A DNA stretch of 64,000 bases from Treponema sp. (GTDB taxonomy: Bacteria > Spirochaetota > Spirochaetia > Treponematales > Breznakiellaceae): NCBI GenBank assembly GCA_009780855.1, contig WQZG01000001.1, positions 1 to 64,000 on the forward strand, given 5' to 3'. The translations under genes and the position numbers were made by a program. Positions 18,072 to 26,833 of this stretch are shown here, in pieces. The notes under the pieces are model-generated. The model searched no databases. It was not told the DNA's origin and worked only from the letters and a program-made list of their open reading frames with translations. Numbering within the stretch: position 1 is the stretch's first letter; each line of letters begins with the position of its first letter.

Positions 18072-19067
18072 TTATTCGTGAATTTTCGTGATGTTTGTGG
18101 TAAATTCTTTGATTTTATTTATTTCGGCAAGGAATTCAACCGGGAAATTGAAGTCTGCGGCTTTGATGGTTTCTTCAAGCTGTTCGGGCGCAGAGAATGA
18201 CGCAATCGGGACTGCGGGAAAATCCTGGGCCATGACATAGGCAGCGACCAGGGCGGCTGCGGGGATTTTGAGGGATTTTTCCCATTGGGTTAATTTTTCA
18301 AGAATTTTTTTGTTGTTTTGATTACCGTAGATTTTTTCGATGGCCGGGGATACGGATGAGCCGTTAAGTTTTTTGGAAAAATACCCGTTGCACGATGATG
18401 TATAGGCCATTACAGGCATTTTGGTTTTTAAATGCCAGTTAAATATTGGAAAATCCATCGATACCGTCGTCTTGTCGCTGATTTCGGCAGTGTTTAAATC
18501 GGCCAGGCCAAAGCGGATTTGGTCGCAGATAAAACCGGTAACTGCAAGGCGTTTTGCGGCTTCCTTTGCTTCGATCATGCGCGGCAGGGTCCAGTTTGAA
18601 AAACCGTATTGCCTGATTTTACCTTCTTTTTTGAATTCTTCCATGGTCAACAAAATTTCTTCAGCAGGTTTTGAAACATCATCGCGGTGAAGAAAATAGA
18701 TGTCGATGTAATCTGTCTGGAGGGCCTTAAGGCTTTCTTCCAAATCAAAACGCAGATCATTTTTTCCCATCCGCGGGACATTCATTGTTTTTAAAACAGG
18801 ATGGCCGCCTTTGGTGGAAAAAATTACCCTGCTCCGGCATTTTCTTTCTTTGGCCCAGCCGCCGAGACATTTTTCGCTGGCGCCGTGTCCGCCGGGGAGC
18901 CAGTCCGCATAAACCCTGGCTGTGTCGAAAAAATTCCCGCCGTATCCGGCAAAACGATCCATCTGGGCGTACGCATCTTTTTGGGGCATTTTGGATCCAA
19001 AAGAAACAGTCCCCAGACAAAGCGCGGATACATCAGGCAAAGAAGGCAGCAGCTTTAAATACTTCAT
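18072..19067 (-). CDS. Aldo/keto reductase
   Basis: This is an NAD(P)H-dependent oxidoreductase of the (beta/alpha)8 aldo/keto reductase superfamily, 331 residues. The start LGTVSFGSKMPQKDAYAQMDRF, the catalytic Asp/Tyr region GGNFFDTARVYADWLPGG, the Lys in STKGGHP and the His in IYFLHRDD fit the family. A KIRQYGFSNW motif follows. The substrate is not predictable. It stands alone between two simple-sequence regions, and the upstream microsatellite reaches to within a few bases of the ATG. Confidence 0.9.
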   Translation of the reverse strand: MKYLKLLPSLPDVSALCLGTVSFGSKMPQKDAYAQMDRFAGYGGNFFDTARVYADWLPGGHGASEKCLGGWAKERKCRSRVIFSTKGGHPVLKTMNVPRMGKNDLRFDLEESLKALQTDYIDIYFLHRDDVSKPAEEILLTMEEFKKEGKIRQYGFSNWTLPRMIEAKEAAKRLAVTGFICDQIRFGLADLNTAEISDKTTVSMDFPIFNWHLKTKMPVMAYTSSCNGYFSKKLNGSSVSPAIEKIYGNQNNKKILEKLTQWEKSLKIPAAALVAAYVMAQDFPAVPIASFSAPEQLEETIKAADFNFPVEFLAEINKIKEFTTNITKIHE

Positions 19068-19165
19068 TTTTCACTCTTCACTCTTCATTTTTCACTCTTC
19101 ACTCTTCACTCTTCACTCTTAAATTTTCACTTTTCACTCTTCACTATTAACTATTAACTATTAAC
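19068..19165. repeat. TTCACTC microsatellite and ATTAACT repeats
   Basis: The plus strand reads many copies of TTCACTC/TTCATTT (about 19073-19140) followed by three or four ATTAACT units (19143-19165). It separates the histidine kinase from the aldo/keto reductase gene and forms that gene's entire upstream region. Length change by slippage could alter expression. Confidence 0.7.
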
Positions 19166-19174
19166 TTATCACTT

Positions 19175-21535
19175 TTATTTTTCATCTATTCCGGCTTTTT
19201 TTAGTTTTTCAATTATTAATGTATAGTTCATCTGGTCGATATTGTCCCTGAGCCAGCAAACAAGCCCGTCATCGGATTCATAAACAGATTTTTCAATTTC
19301 ACCCATGGCGGCGTCAATCTCATCTACATCGTAGTTTTTGCAGCCGTCGGCGAGCCTGGAAAGCAATTCATCTTCGGGCTTTTGCCTGACAGGTTTGTTT
19401 GATTTGGCATCCATTACACCCAGGAATTCATCGATGTCGGCCATTAACTTATTGGCGGCATCCAAAAAAACAGGATTATTGGATCTAACATAGACAAAAT
19501 TTCCTTCTTTGGCCGCTTTTTCCAGTTCCATAGCCTGGTTTCCAAGAAGATTTGCCTGAATTCCGTAGCTAGATCCCTTGATTCCATGGACAATTACCGC
19601 GTATTCTTCAAGTTTTTCGCTGACTGGATCCTTGATAGTCTCAAGAAGCGGCCGTGTGTTTATCGTAAAAGAATGCAGTACATTGAGATAAGTTTCTTCG
19701 TCATCGCCAAAACGTTCTTTTCCCTTTGTAAAATCGATCCCCGGAATAACCTTGCCAAAAGTACGGCGTTCCAGCCCGCTTCTCCGGTTGGTATTGATCC
19801 GCCTTTCTTTATTACTGCGTTTCTCCAGGATTTCGGCCGGTTCGCTATTAATAACATCAGCGTTTTTATCTTTTTGGGGCTCCTTTATCCATTGCCTTAT
19901 TACGGAATCAAGGTGTTCCCTGTTAATGGGTTTGGATATAAAAGCCTGAAACCCCTTTTGCAGAAACATTTCATCATTGCCGGTTATAGCGTTTGCTGTA
20001 AGCGCAATAACCGGAATGGTTTTGGCATAATCGGTTCCGATTTCTTCGCGGATAATTCTGACGGCTTCGATTCCGTCCATACCCGGCATCATGTGATCCA
20101 TAAAAACGGCATCATATTTGACATTTTGCTCCCTGATCGCCTCAATCGCAAGAGGCCCGCTGTTTACACAGTCGACAGTCATTCCGTAGAGTTTAAGCAT
20201 TCCCCTGGCAACATCAAGATTTGTCGCATTGTCATCCACAACCAGAACTCTGGCGTATTTCATATTCATGCGGCTGTATTCATTGCTCCTGTAGCGCCTC
20301 GAGACCGAATAACGAAAACTTTTGAGGCTGTTTATCACATCAATGTTCAGGGTTGAATCATTTACGAATTTTTGTTTGAGTTTTAGGGAGAAAACACTGC
20401 CGGATCCGTATTGGCTTTCTACGGTAATGGTACCGCCCATCATATCAATAATTTTTTTGGTAATGGAAAGCCCAAGGCCTGTGCCTTCGATTTTACGGTG
20501 GGAAACCGTGTCTATCTGGAAATAATTATCAAAAAGGTTTTTTAGGTTTTCCTCTTTGATACCGACGCCGGAATCCCTGATTGACGCGTTGAACCATACA
20601 ATATCGCCTTCCCGTTGGCAGCGGATGCTTAGTTCAACAAAACCTGCCATGGTATATTTGCACGCGTTGGACAAAAGGTTATTGAGCACCTGTTTAATCC
20701 GCAAATCATCCCCGAACAGATGCACAGGCAGGCTCTCGTCTATATCAAGCCTGAACTCTATGGGTTTTTCTCCGATGTACATTATGCTTTGCGTGACAGT
20801 ATCGTTTATCAGGTTTGGTATATCGTATTCGGCGGGAATGAGTTCCAGTTTGCCGGCTTCGATTTTGGAAATATCGAGGATGTCGTTCACTGTGGAAAGC
20901 AGGGTAGAACCGGCGCTGGATACTTTTTCCAAATCGGACTGCGACTGGGGATTTAAGGTTTCGGTTTCGAGTATTAACTCTGAAAGGCCGATTACGGCGT
21001 TAAGCGGGGTGCGCATTTCGTGGCTCATGCGCGCAAGAAAATCGGTTTTGGCCAGAGAGGCCATGCGGGCCGTTTCCATCGCGGTATGCAGGTCTGTAAT
21101 GTCCCTTGAGATTCCGAGCAGGCCGATTACTTTGCCGTTCAATATCAGCGGAGCTTTAATTGTTTCAAGCATCCTGCGTGAAAGATCCGGATTTGTAACC
21201 CATTCTTCAACTTTAAGCGTTATCCTTTTCTCCATTACATTTTGGTCGGTATCCATAAAGTACGCGGCCATTTCCTCATCGAAGCCGTAAATTTCCCTGG
21301 GGGTCCGGCCGATAATTTCTGACTGGCTGTGTCCGGCGAATTCTTCGTAACGGTGGTTGCATTCCATGTATTTTCCGCTGGTATCCATGCAGAAAACCAT
21401 ATCGGGCATTGAATCAAAAACCGATTTCAGTGTATGAATTTTTCTGTTGGTGAGTTCACTGGCATGGTATTTTAAAAAATACAAAACCGCCAGAGACAAA
21501 AGCATAATAAACAGGACAACGGTTAATAAAATCAC
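19175..21535 (-). CDS. Hybrid sensor histidine kinase (TM-PAS-HisKA-HATPase-REC-Hpt)
   Basis: This is a membrane phosphorelay kinase. One N-terminal membrane helix (VILLTVVLFIMLLSLAVLYFL) is followed by a PAS domain (SMPDMVFCMDTSGKYMECN). HisKA has the phospho-His in FLARMSHEMRTPLNAVIG, and HATPase has GTGLGLSITKKIIDMMGG. REC has VLVVDDNATNLDVARGML with acceptor Asp in AVFMDHMMPGMDG. A C-terminal Hpt domain carries HGIKGSS. The whole four-step relay is therefore in one protein. GTG at 21535 is chosen because it overlaps the argS stop as GTGA; the frame is open to a TTG at 21559. No output regulator is adjacent. Confidence 0.9.
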   Translation of the reverse strand: MILLTVVLFIMLLSLAVLYFLKYHASELTNRKIHTLKSVFDSMPDMVFCMDTSGKYMECNHRYEEFAGHSQSEIIGRTPREIYGFDEEMAAYFMDTDQNVMEKRITLKVEEWVTNPDLSRRMLETIKAPLILNGKVIGLLGISRDITDLHTAMETARMASLAKTDFLARMSHEMRTPLNAVIGLSELILETETLNPQSQSDLEKVSSAGSTLLSTVNDILDISKIEAGKLELIPAEYDIPNLINDTVTQSIMYIGEKPIEFRLDIDESLPVHLFGDDLRIKQVLNNLLSNACKYTMAGFVELSIRCQREGDIVWFNASIRDSGVGIKEENLKNLFDNYFQIDTVSHRKIEGTGLGLSITKKIIDMMGGTITVESQYGSGSVFSLKLKQKFVNDSTLNIDVINSLKSFRYSVSRRYRSNEYSRMNMKYARVLVVDDNATNLDVARGMLKLYGMTVDCVNSGPLAIEAIREQNVKYDAVFMDHMMPGMDGIEAVRIIREEIGTDYAKTIPVIALTANAITGNDEMFLQKGFQAFISKPINREHLDSVIRQWIKEPQKDKNADVINSEPAEILEKRSNKERRINTNRRSGLERRTFGKVIPGIDFTKGKERFGDDEETYLNVLHSFTINTRPLLETIKDPVSEKLEEYAVIVHGIKGSSYGIQANLLGNQAMELEKAAKEGNFVYVRSNNPVFLDAANKLMADIDEFLGVMDAKSNKPVRQKPEDELLSRLADGCKNYDVDEIDAAMGEIEKSVYESDDGLVCWLRDNIDQMNYTLIIEKLKKAGIDEK

Positions 21536-23427
21536 ATTATATCCAGAAACGGTATACAAACGAGATTAAGCGCGCCGCGCAAAATCCTTAACACGGCTTC
21601 GGAAAGGGCCAAACGGGAAGCCGCAAGAGCAGGCGTTTCGGCGTTCAGGATGGGGCAATCGTGGTAGAAACGGCTGAAAGCTTTGGAAACATCGTAAAGG
21701 TAACCGGCTACAACGGAGGGATCGATATTTTCCGCGGCAAGCGCTACCGCGTCATTGCATGCGGCAAGAATTTTGATCAATTCCCATTCGGCATCGGATA
21801 CAAGCAGGGAAAAGTCGGCCGCGGTTTTGGCGTTGGCCTGGGCATTTGCCTTGCGGACAAGGGATGAAATTCTGGCGCCCATGTACTGCAGATAAGGGCC
21901 GGTGTTTCCGGTAAACGACAGGGATTCTTTGGGATCAAAAAGCATGTCCTTTAACGGGGATACCTGGACAAGATAATAATGAAGCGCGCCAAGCGCGACT
22001 TTTTCGGCTGTGCCGGCGGAATCGCCCACGGCTTCTTCCCTGTCCTTGCTGCGGATTTCCTGCAGGGCAGAATCACGCAGGCTGTCGATAAGATCGTCGG
22101 CGTCAACCACTGTGCCTTCGCGGCTCTTCATTTTTCCGTCGGGAAGGTTGACCATTCCGTAGGCGAGATGGTAGAGGCTATCCGCCCAGGGTATGCCGAG
22201 TTTTTTAAGCAGGGTAAACAATACTTTAAAATGGTATTGCTGTTCGTTGGCGACAACAAAGATAAGGCGGTCGAAGGGCCAGTCGTTGTATCTGTAAATG
22301 GCGGTGCCCAAATCCTGCGTAATGTAAATGGAAGTGCCGTCCTTGCGGATTAATACTTTTTTGTCCAGCTTCTCCGGCGTAAGGTCGGCCTGAACCGATC
22401 CGTCTTCCTCGCGCAGGAAAATACCCATAGCCAGGCCCTTGTTTATCTGATCTTTTCCAAGCAGATAAGTCTGGCTTTCGTAGTAATATTTGTCAAAATG
22501 CGCGCCTGTGCGTTCATAAGTCTTCATCCAGCCGTTAAAAGCCCAGGCGTTCATTTTTTTCCATAATTCAATTGTCTCCGCGTCGCCGGCTTCCCAGAGA
22601 CGGAGCATTTCCCTGACTTCCTTCATAAGCGGCGCCTGGGCTTCGGCTTCTTCGGCTTTTAGGCCTTTGGTCCGCATCAGCTCGTCACATTGCGCCTTTA
22701 GTTCCTTACCAAAGGCAACATACCAGTCGCCGACAAAATGGTCGCTTTTGACTCCCTCGGACTCCGGGGTTTTTCCTTCGCCGTGTTTTTTATAGGCAAG
22801 CATTGACTTGCAGATATGAACACCCCTGTCGTTTATTATCGCAACCCTGCGGACATCGGCGCCGCAGGCTTCGAATATACGCGAAATGCTTTCGCCCAGA
22901 ACATCGTTGCGCATGTGACCCAGGTGAAGCGGTTTATTTGTATTGGGGCTGGAATACTCAACCATGATACGTCTGCCCTTTAAAGTCCCTGGTTTACCGC
23001 AGCCGGATTCATCATTAAGGATTTCCGGGAGGATTTTGGACGCGGTAATTCCGCGGTCAAGCCGAACGTTTACATAGGGACCTTCGGCGGTAAAGGAACC
23101 GGCGGCCAAAGAGCCGGCGGCAGTACTCTGCAGCGCGGCCGCTTTTGTTGCTGCAGACGCGGCGCTGTTGGCCTGATTCACAGCGGAGTCCAATTCAGCA
23201 AGCTTCGCACACACCATGACGGCAATTTGGGGCGGTCCCTTGTGCAGTAATTTAGCGTAAGCAAACATCGGGAAACCAATATCGCCCATCTCAGGGCGCG
23301 GCGGGTTCTCGGCGGTTATATCTGAAGGAGCTATAGCCGCCGCAGCCGCGGGAAGCGCAGCTTCCCCAAGCAGGCTGTTAATAGCTTCGGCGATTCTTTT
23401 TTTCCAGGGTTCTTTGTAATCATACAT
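21532..23427 (-). CDS. argS: Arginyl-tRNA synthetase
   Basis: This class I synthetase charges tRNA-Arg. The HIGH-type motif is PLHLGHMRND, and the KMSKS-type loop appears as GKMKSREGTVV. The DALR anticodon-binding domain is at the C-terminus (AAFSRFYHDCPIL-like stretch present as KAFSRFYHDCPIL). An Ala/Ser-rich insertion (about 90-118) lies between the Add-1 domain and the catalytic core; it is not usual for ArgS. The length is 631 residues. Confidence 0.95.
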   Translation of the reverse strand: MYDYKEPWKKRIAEAINSLLGEAALPAAAAAIAPSDITAENPPRPEMGDIGFPMFAYAKLLHKGPPQIAVMVCAKLAELDSAVNQANSAASAATKAAALQSTAAGSLAAGSFTAEGPYVNVRLDRGITASKILPEILNDESGCGKPGTLKGRRIMVEYSSPNTNKPLHLGHMRNDVLGESISRIFEACGADVRRVAIINDRGVHICKSMLAYKKHGEGKTPESEGVKSDHFVGDWYVAFGKELKAQCDELMRTKGLKAEEAEAQAPLMKEVREMLRLWEAGDAETIELWKKMNAWAFNGWMKTYERTGAHFDKYYYESQTYLLGKDQINKGLAMGIFLREEDGSVQADLTPEKLDKKVLIRKDGTSIYITQDLGTAIYRYNDWPFDRLIFVVANEQQYHFKVLFTLLKKLGIPWADSLYHLAYGMVNLPDGKMKSREGTVVDADDLIDSLRDSALQEIRSKDREEAVGDSAGTAEKVALGALHYYLVQVSPLKDMLFDPKESLSFTGNTGPYLQYMGARISSLVRKANAQANAKTAADFSLLVSDAEWELIKILAACNDAVALAAENIDPSVVAGYLYDVSKAFSRFYHDCPILNAETPALAASRLALSEAVLRILRGALNLVCIPFLDIM

Positions 23428-23495
23428 GATTTAATTTACCATAGTCGGACGATAATGACAAATACCGTTATCAATCAATGCTTTCTGCAATACCA

Positions 23496-23801
23496 TCATG
23501 GAATTATACAGTACCGTGTATTTTTCCCGCGTTCCGTACTCCGGATAGATCCTTTTTTATAATCTACAAACAAGGTGACATCGGGTTTTATGGAAGAACG
23601 TACAGAATTAGTTAATTGAAGCAAAGTCTCATCGGGATCAATTAATCCGCATATTGTTTTATCGTCATTAACTCCAATATAGAGAGTACCTCCTGCAGTA
23701 TTGGCAAATGCTATTATGGTTTTTTTTATATCTTCAGTATACTCACGCTTAAATTCTACAGTAAGACTTTCTCCGGATTCAATTTGTTTCAGGTCCATCA
23801 A
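23496..23801 (-). pseudogene. Truncated AlbA_2 (Schlafen-type) domain fragment
   Basis: Residues 1-80 match the N-terminal AlbA_2 DNA-binding domain: SLTVEFKREYTEDIKKTIIAFANTAGGTLYIGVNDDKTICGL. After YKKGSIRSTERG the sequence leaves the family pattern and stops at 101 residues. A whole protein would be about 350-480 residues, as at 45197. Only ~60 bases remain before argS, so the rest has been lost. A five-unit 10 bp repeat lies directly upstream. Confidence 0.65.
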
Positions 23802-23810
23802 ATCCTCCTA

Positions 23811-23860
23811 CATTCTAATACATTCTAATACATTCTAATACATTCTAATACATTCTAATA
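23811..23860. repeat. Five exact tandem copies of CATTCTAATA
   Basis: Five head-to-tail, identical 10-base units lie between the AlbA_2 fragment and the 567-residue gene. There are no spacers, so it is not a CRISPR array. Identity of all units suggests recent expansion. It lies in the position of the upstream region of the AlbA_2 fragment and could also alter its expression. Confidence 0.95.
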
Positions 23861-23869
23861 CATCCGTTA

Positions 23870-25573
23870 TTAATCAATATCTAGGGCGTCAATGTCATCC
23901 AGAATTTCAATTACTTTCTGAAGTTTTAGGACGGTTTTTCTGATACTGTTGATAAATTCGCCGCTCTTGTCCAGAAGCGCCGGCAGATTGGACAGGCTTA
24001 GGTACTGGCCTTTTTTTTCCCTGCCAAGTATGCCGTTAAGAACGGAGATCATGTTGCTGCCGGAATCCCGCGCCGAATTGATAATACCAGCCGCTTCATC
24101 GGAAGCTTCATCGATAATGCTCTGGGCTTTGCGCCGTCTGGCCGCGAGGGAAAAAAAATCCTGTTTGGCCTGGGCATAACGTTTTCCGTATTCACCGTAG
24201 GGGGCTATCCTGCTTTCGAGTTTGAGGATGGATTCATCAAGCCGGATCAACACGTTATAACATTCGTCAAATTCGCTGCGGTTTTCGGGTTTGATAAATT
24301 CAGCCTTTATTAATACGGTCTTTAGGGTCCGGTTAAGTTCGGGAAGAAATACGGCGGAATAAAAAGTAAGCAGGAACGACAGGCTGAAGGTTTTTTTTAC
24401 CGGGAATCCGTCCGGGTTTATGTCAGAAACGGTATTGCCTATGGTAACCAGGTTTGTTCCGTTAAGGAAAGTCCGCAAAGATAACAGGAGATTGCGCCGC
24501 CGTTTTTCCCTTAAAAATTCGGCAACATTGCGGTCGGCCTGGTTTCTCCAGTAATCCCGGTATACTGAATACCAATCCTCGCCGCCGGTAATTTCCCTGG
24601 GCGGTACAGGCGCGTTCATGCCGGCGCAGCGGATAATTTTTGTCAGCGGAATCCTTATGTTGAATTCCCGGATCACTGACAGGGATTCTTCTGCCCTGGA
24701 TAATAAATTCCGCATTTCCCTGCTGATGTCAAAATTTGGTTCCCGCGAATTTTCGGACAAAAGAAAAACAAACAGGGACTCCAGCACAGAAATCTGCGGA
24801 TTCGTATGCAGCGAAAAAAGAATATTGTTAAGGGAAACAAGCAATTCCCTTACCGAACCTGCCGTGCAGGAAAAACCGTTTGTGGCGACATCATAGGTAA
24901 AGGCCATTATTATTTTGTCAAAAGGGAAAAAAGCAAGTTCCTTAAGGCAAAAAAGTGTACGGGCGTTGATATACATTCCGGTTCTGGATTCGTCGGTAAT
25001 TCCCCTTAACGCGTCATCAACGGATTTAAGGGCGATCTGCCTTAGCTCGGGATCCGAGGCGTTGGGATTTTTATTGGACAGCAGCAGCGGATCAACAGCC
25101 GACTGAAGCTGAAAATGCACGGCAGGCATTTCAAGTGATCCAAGGAAGGCGTAAAAGGCCCTTTTGTCCCTGTTGAATCCTGCGTCAAGGGCCGAATAAA
25201 AAAACCTGGCGGCTGCCTTGAGGTTTTCTGTCAGGGTATAAAAAACCGGCTGGAGTTTCCCGCTGCGGAAACTATAAAGTCCGGCTGTCTGTTCGTTTAT
25301 CTCCCTGCCAAGCAGTTCCATCTGCCGGATCGCGAAAAGTTTAACCGGAGTCTTGCCGCTGAAAATACTCTGGATAAAATACCGCAGACGGGAATACCAG
25401 GGCAGCCGCGAGTACATCTCATCAATGCTTAAGGGAGATTCGATATCATTTTCGGCCGTATAAAGTGGTTCTACGGAAAGTATGGAAAGGGATTTTAATT
25501 TTTCCAGAAGATTCTGTCTTTCCTGGAGAGTCAACCCCGAAACCAGACGGTCAAAATGATCGTAATCCTGCAT
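23870..25573 (-). CDS. Spirochaetal protein of unknown function, 567 residues
   Basis: I do not recognise an assigned function. The protein lacks a signal peptide, begins MQDYDHFDRLVSGLTLQERQNLLEKL and is mostly predicted helical. It carries two short hydrophobic stretches (LRYFIQSIFSG near 65 and LSFLLTFYSAVFLPEL near 395). The last ~100 residues, after RRRKAQSIIDEASDEAAGIIN, look coiled coil. It resembles uncharacterised proteins I associate with Treponema only. It follows the CofE-like gene by a 12-base gap, so the two are probably co-expressed. Confidence 0.7.
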   Translation of the reverse strand: MQDYDHFDRLVSGLTLQERQNLLEKLKSLSILSVEPLYTAENDIESPLSIDEMYSRLPWYSRLRYFIQSIFSGKTPVKLFAIRQMELLGREINEQTAGLYSFRSGKLQPVFYTLTENLKAAARFFYSALDAGFNRDKRAFYAFLGSLEMPAVHFQLQSAVDPLLLSNKNPNASDPELRQIALKSVDDALRGITDESRTGMYINARTLFCLKELAFFPFDKIIMAFTYDVATNGFSCTAGSVRELLVSLNNILFSLHTNPQISVLESLFVFLLSENSREPNFDISREMRNLLSRAEESLSVIREFNIRIPLTKIIRCAGMNAPVPPREITGGEDWYSVYRDYWRNQADRNVAEFLREKRRRNLLLSLRTFLNGTNLVTIGNTVSDINPDGFPVKKTFSLSFLLTFYSAVFLPELNRTLKTVLIKAEFIKPENRSEFDECYNVLIRLDESILKLESRIAPYGEYGKRYAQAKQDFFSLAARRRKAQSIIDEASDEAAGIINSARDSGSNMISVLNGILGREKKGQYLSLSNLPALLDKSGEFINSIRKTVLKLQKVIEILDDIDALDID

Positions 25574-25585
25574 CGATAAAATTTA

Positions 25586-26812
25586 TCATTCAATCGCGTA
25601 ATTGTCAAAATAACCCTGTATCAGAATTACGGGCGTGCCCTTGTCGCCGGAACCGCTCACCAGATCGCAGAGGCTTCCCAGTAAATCGGTAAACTGCCGC
25701 GGAGTTGTTCCTTCGGATTCCATCTTGCCCATCTGGCTGCCGCTTTTGGCCCGTATCGCCTTCTCGATGGCCTTGCGAGCTTCGTCTTTGGAAAGATCGG
25801 CAAAATTATTGTCGGCCAGGTATTTTAACTTAAGTTCGTTGGGGGTTCCCTTAAGGCCGGCGGTAAAAGCCGGAGTTACAACCGGGTCGGCCAGTTCCCA
25901 GATGCCGCCGACAGGGTCCTTGAACCCGCCGTCCCCGTAAACAAGTACTTCGACTTTCTTGCCGGTCTGCTCCAGCAACGCCTTCTGCAGTTTAAGGACA
26001 AAGGCGTCGCAGTCGCGGGGGAATAATTTTAAGCGTTCTTCGGTGGCTTTGTTTGAACCGAGCAAGCCGTACAGTTCATTGTAGCCGCTGTTGTTAACGG
26101 GTTTGTTCAGAATATCGTCAAGGCCAAGTACTTTTTTGGCCCCGGCAACTGTCAGCGCCCTTTTTGTGCGGGCCCTGGTATGAATATCTGCGGCAATTAC
26201 CTGATCTGTATAATCAAGAATGCGTTTTGGATCTGCGCACAGTATTATTTCAATGTTATCATTGAGGGATTTATAATAAGAAACATAATCGACGCCGGTA
26301 AATTTGTGCTTGATTTCCTTGCCAAAAAGACGGCGGTACTCCGGTTCGCTAAGGCAGTCCGAATACGGATTAAGATGTTTATCGTCAACATCTTCCCAGG
26401 ATATAAGCTGGTTGCCGACTTCGTCCGCCGGATAATTAAGCTGAACGGTAACCTTGTCAGCGCCGCGGGCAATCGCTTTGAGCAGCATGGCAAACCGGTT
26501 CCGGCTCAAAATTGGGAAAACCACGCCTATATGTACACCTGCCCCGGCCTTGTTCGCCGCCGAATCTGCGCCGGCAGGCTGCCCGGAAAACTTTGAGCGC
26601 ACATCAGATGCGATCTGGTCGACCGTTACGTAATTGCCCTGCGAACGCGCCACCACAGCCTCGGTGACCCCGATTATATCGCCGTCATTAATGCGGATTT
26701 TTTCGTATTCAACAGCGTCTTTTACAGACTGACAAACTATACCCACCAAATCATCGGTTTCCCTGATGATCGGAGTCCGAAGCCCAAAAGCCCTTGTTCC
26801 TGTTACTCTCAT
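25586..26812 (-). CDS. CofE-like (F420-0:gamma-glutamyl ligase family) protein
   Basis: The 408-residue protein starts MRVTGTRAFGLRTPIIRETDDLV and has INDGDIIGVTEAVVARSQGNYVTVD, the nucleotide and metal-binding opening of the CofE fold. Genuine CofE is about 250 residues and adds glutamate to coenzyme F420. No F420 synthesis genes are seen here and spirochaetes are not known F420 users. It likely ligates glutamate or another amino acid to a different acceptor. The later half (VLVYGDGGFKDPVGGIWELADP) is not part of classical CofE. Confidence 0.7.
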   Translation of the reverse strand: MRVTGTRAFGLRTPIIRETDDLVGIVCQSVKDAVEYEKIRINDGDIIGVTEAVVARSQGNYVTVDQIASDVRSKFSGQPAGADSAANKAGAGVHIGVVFPILSRNRFAMLLKAIARGADKVTVQLNYPADEVGNQLISWEDVDDKHLNPYSDCLSEPEYRRLFGKEIKHKFTGVDYVSYYKSLNDNIEIILCADPKRILDYTDQVIAADIHTRARTKRALTVAGAKKVLGLDDILNKPVNNSGYNELYGLLGSNKATEERLKLFPRDCDAFVLKLQKALLEQTGKKVEVLVYGDGGFKDPVGGIWELADPVVTPAFTAGLKGTPNELKLKYLADNNFADLSKDEARKAIEKAIRAKSGSQMGKMESEGTTPRQFTDLLGSLCDLVSGSGDKGTPVILIQGYFDNYAIE

Positions 26813-26833
26813 GGTTTGATTATATAAAAAAAA

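Noticed and set aside
23811-23860. CRISPR-like array
   Set aside because: The 10-base units abut directly without spacers and no cas gene is present in the window.
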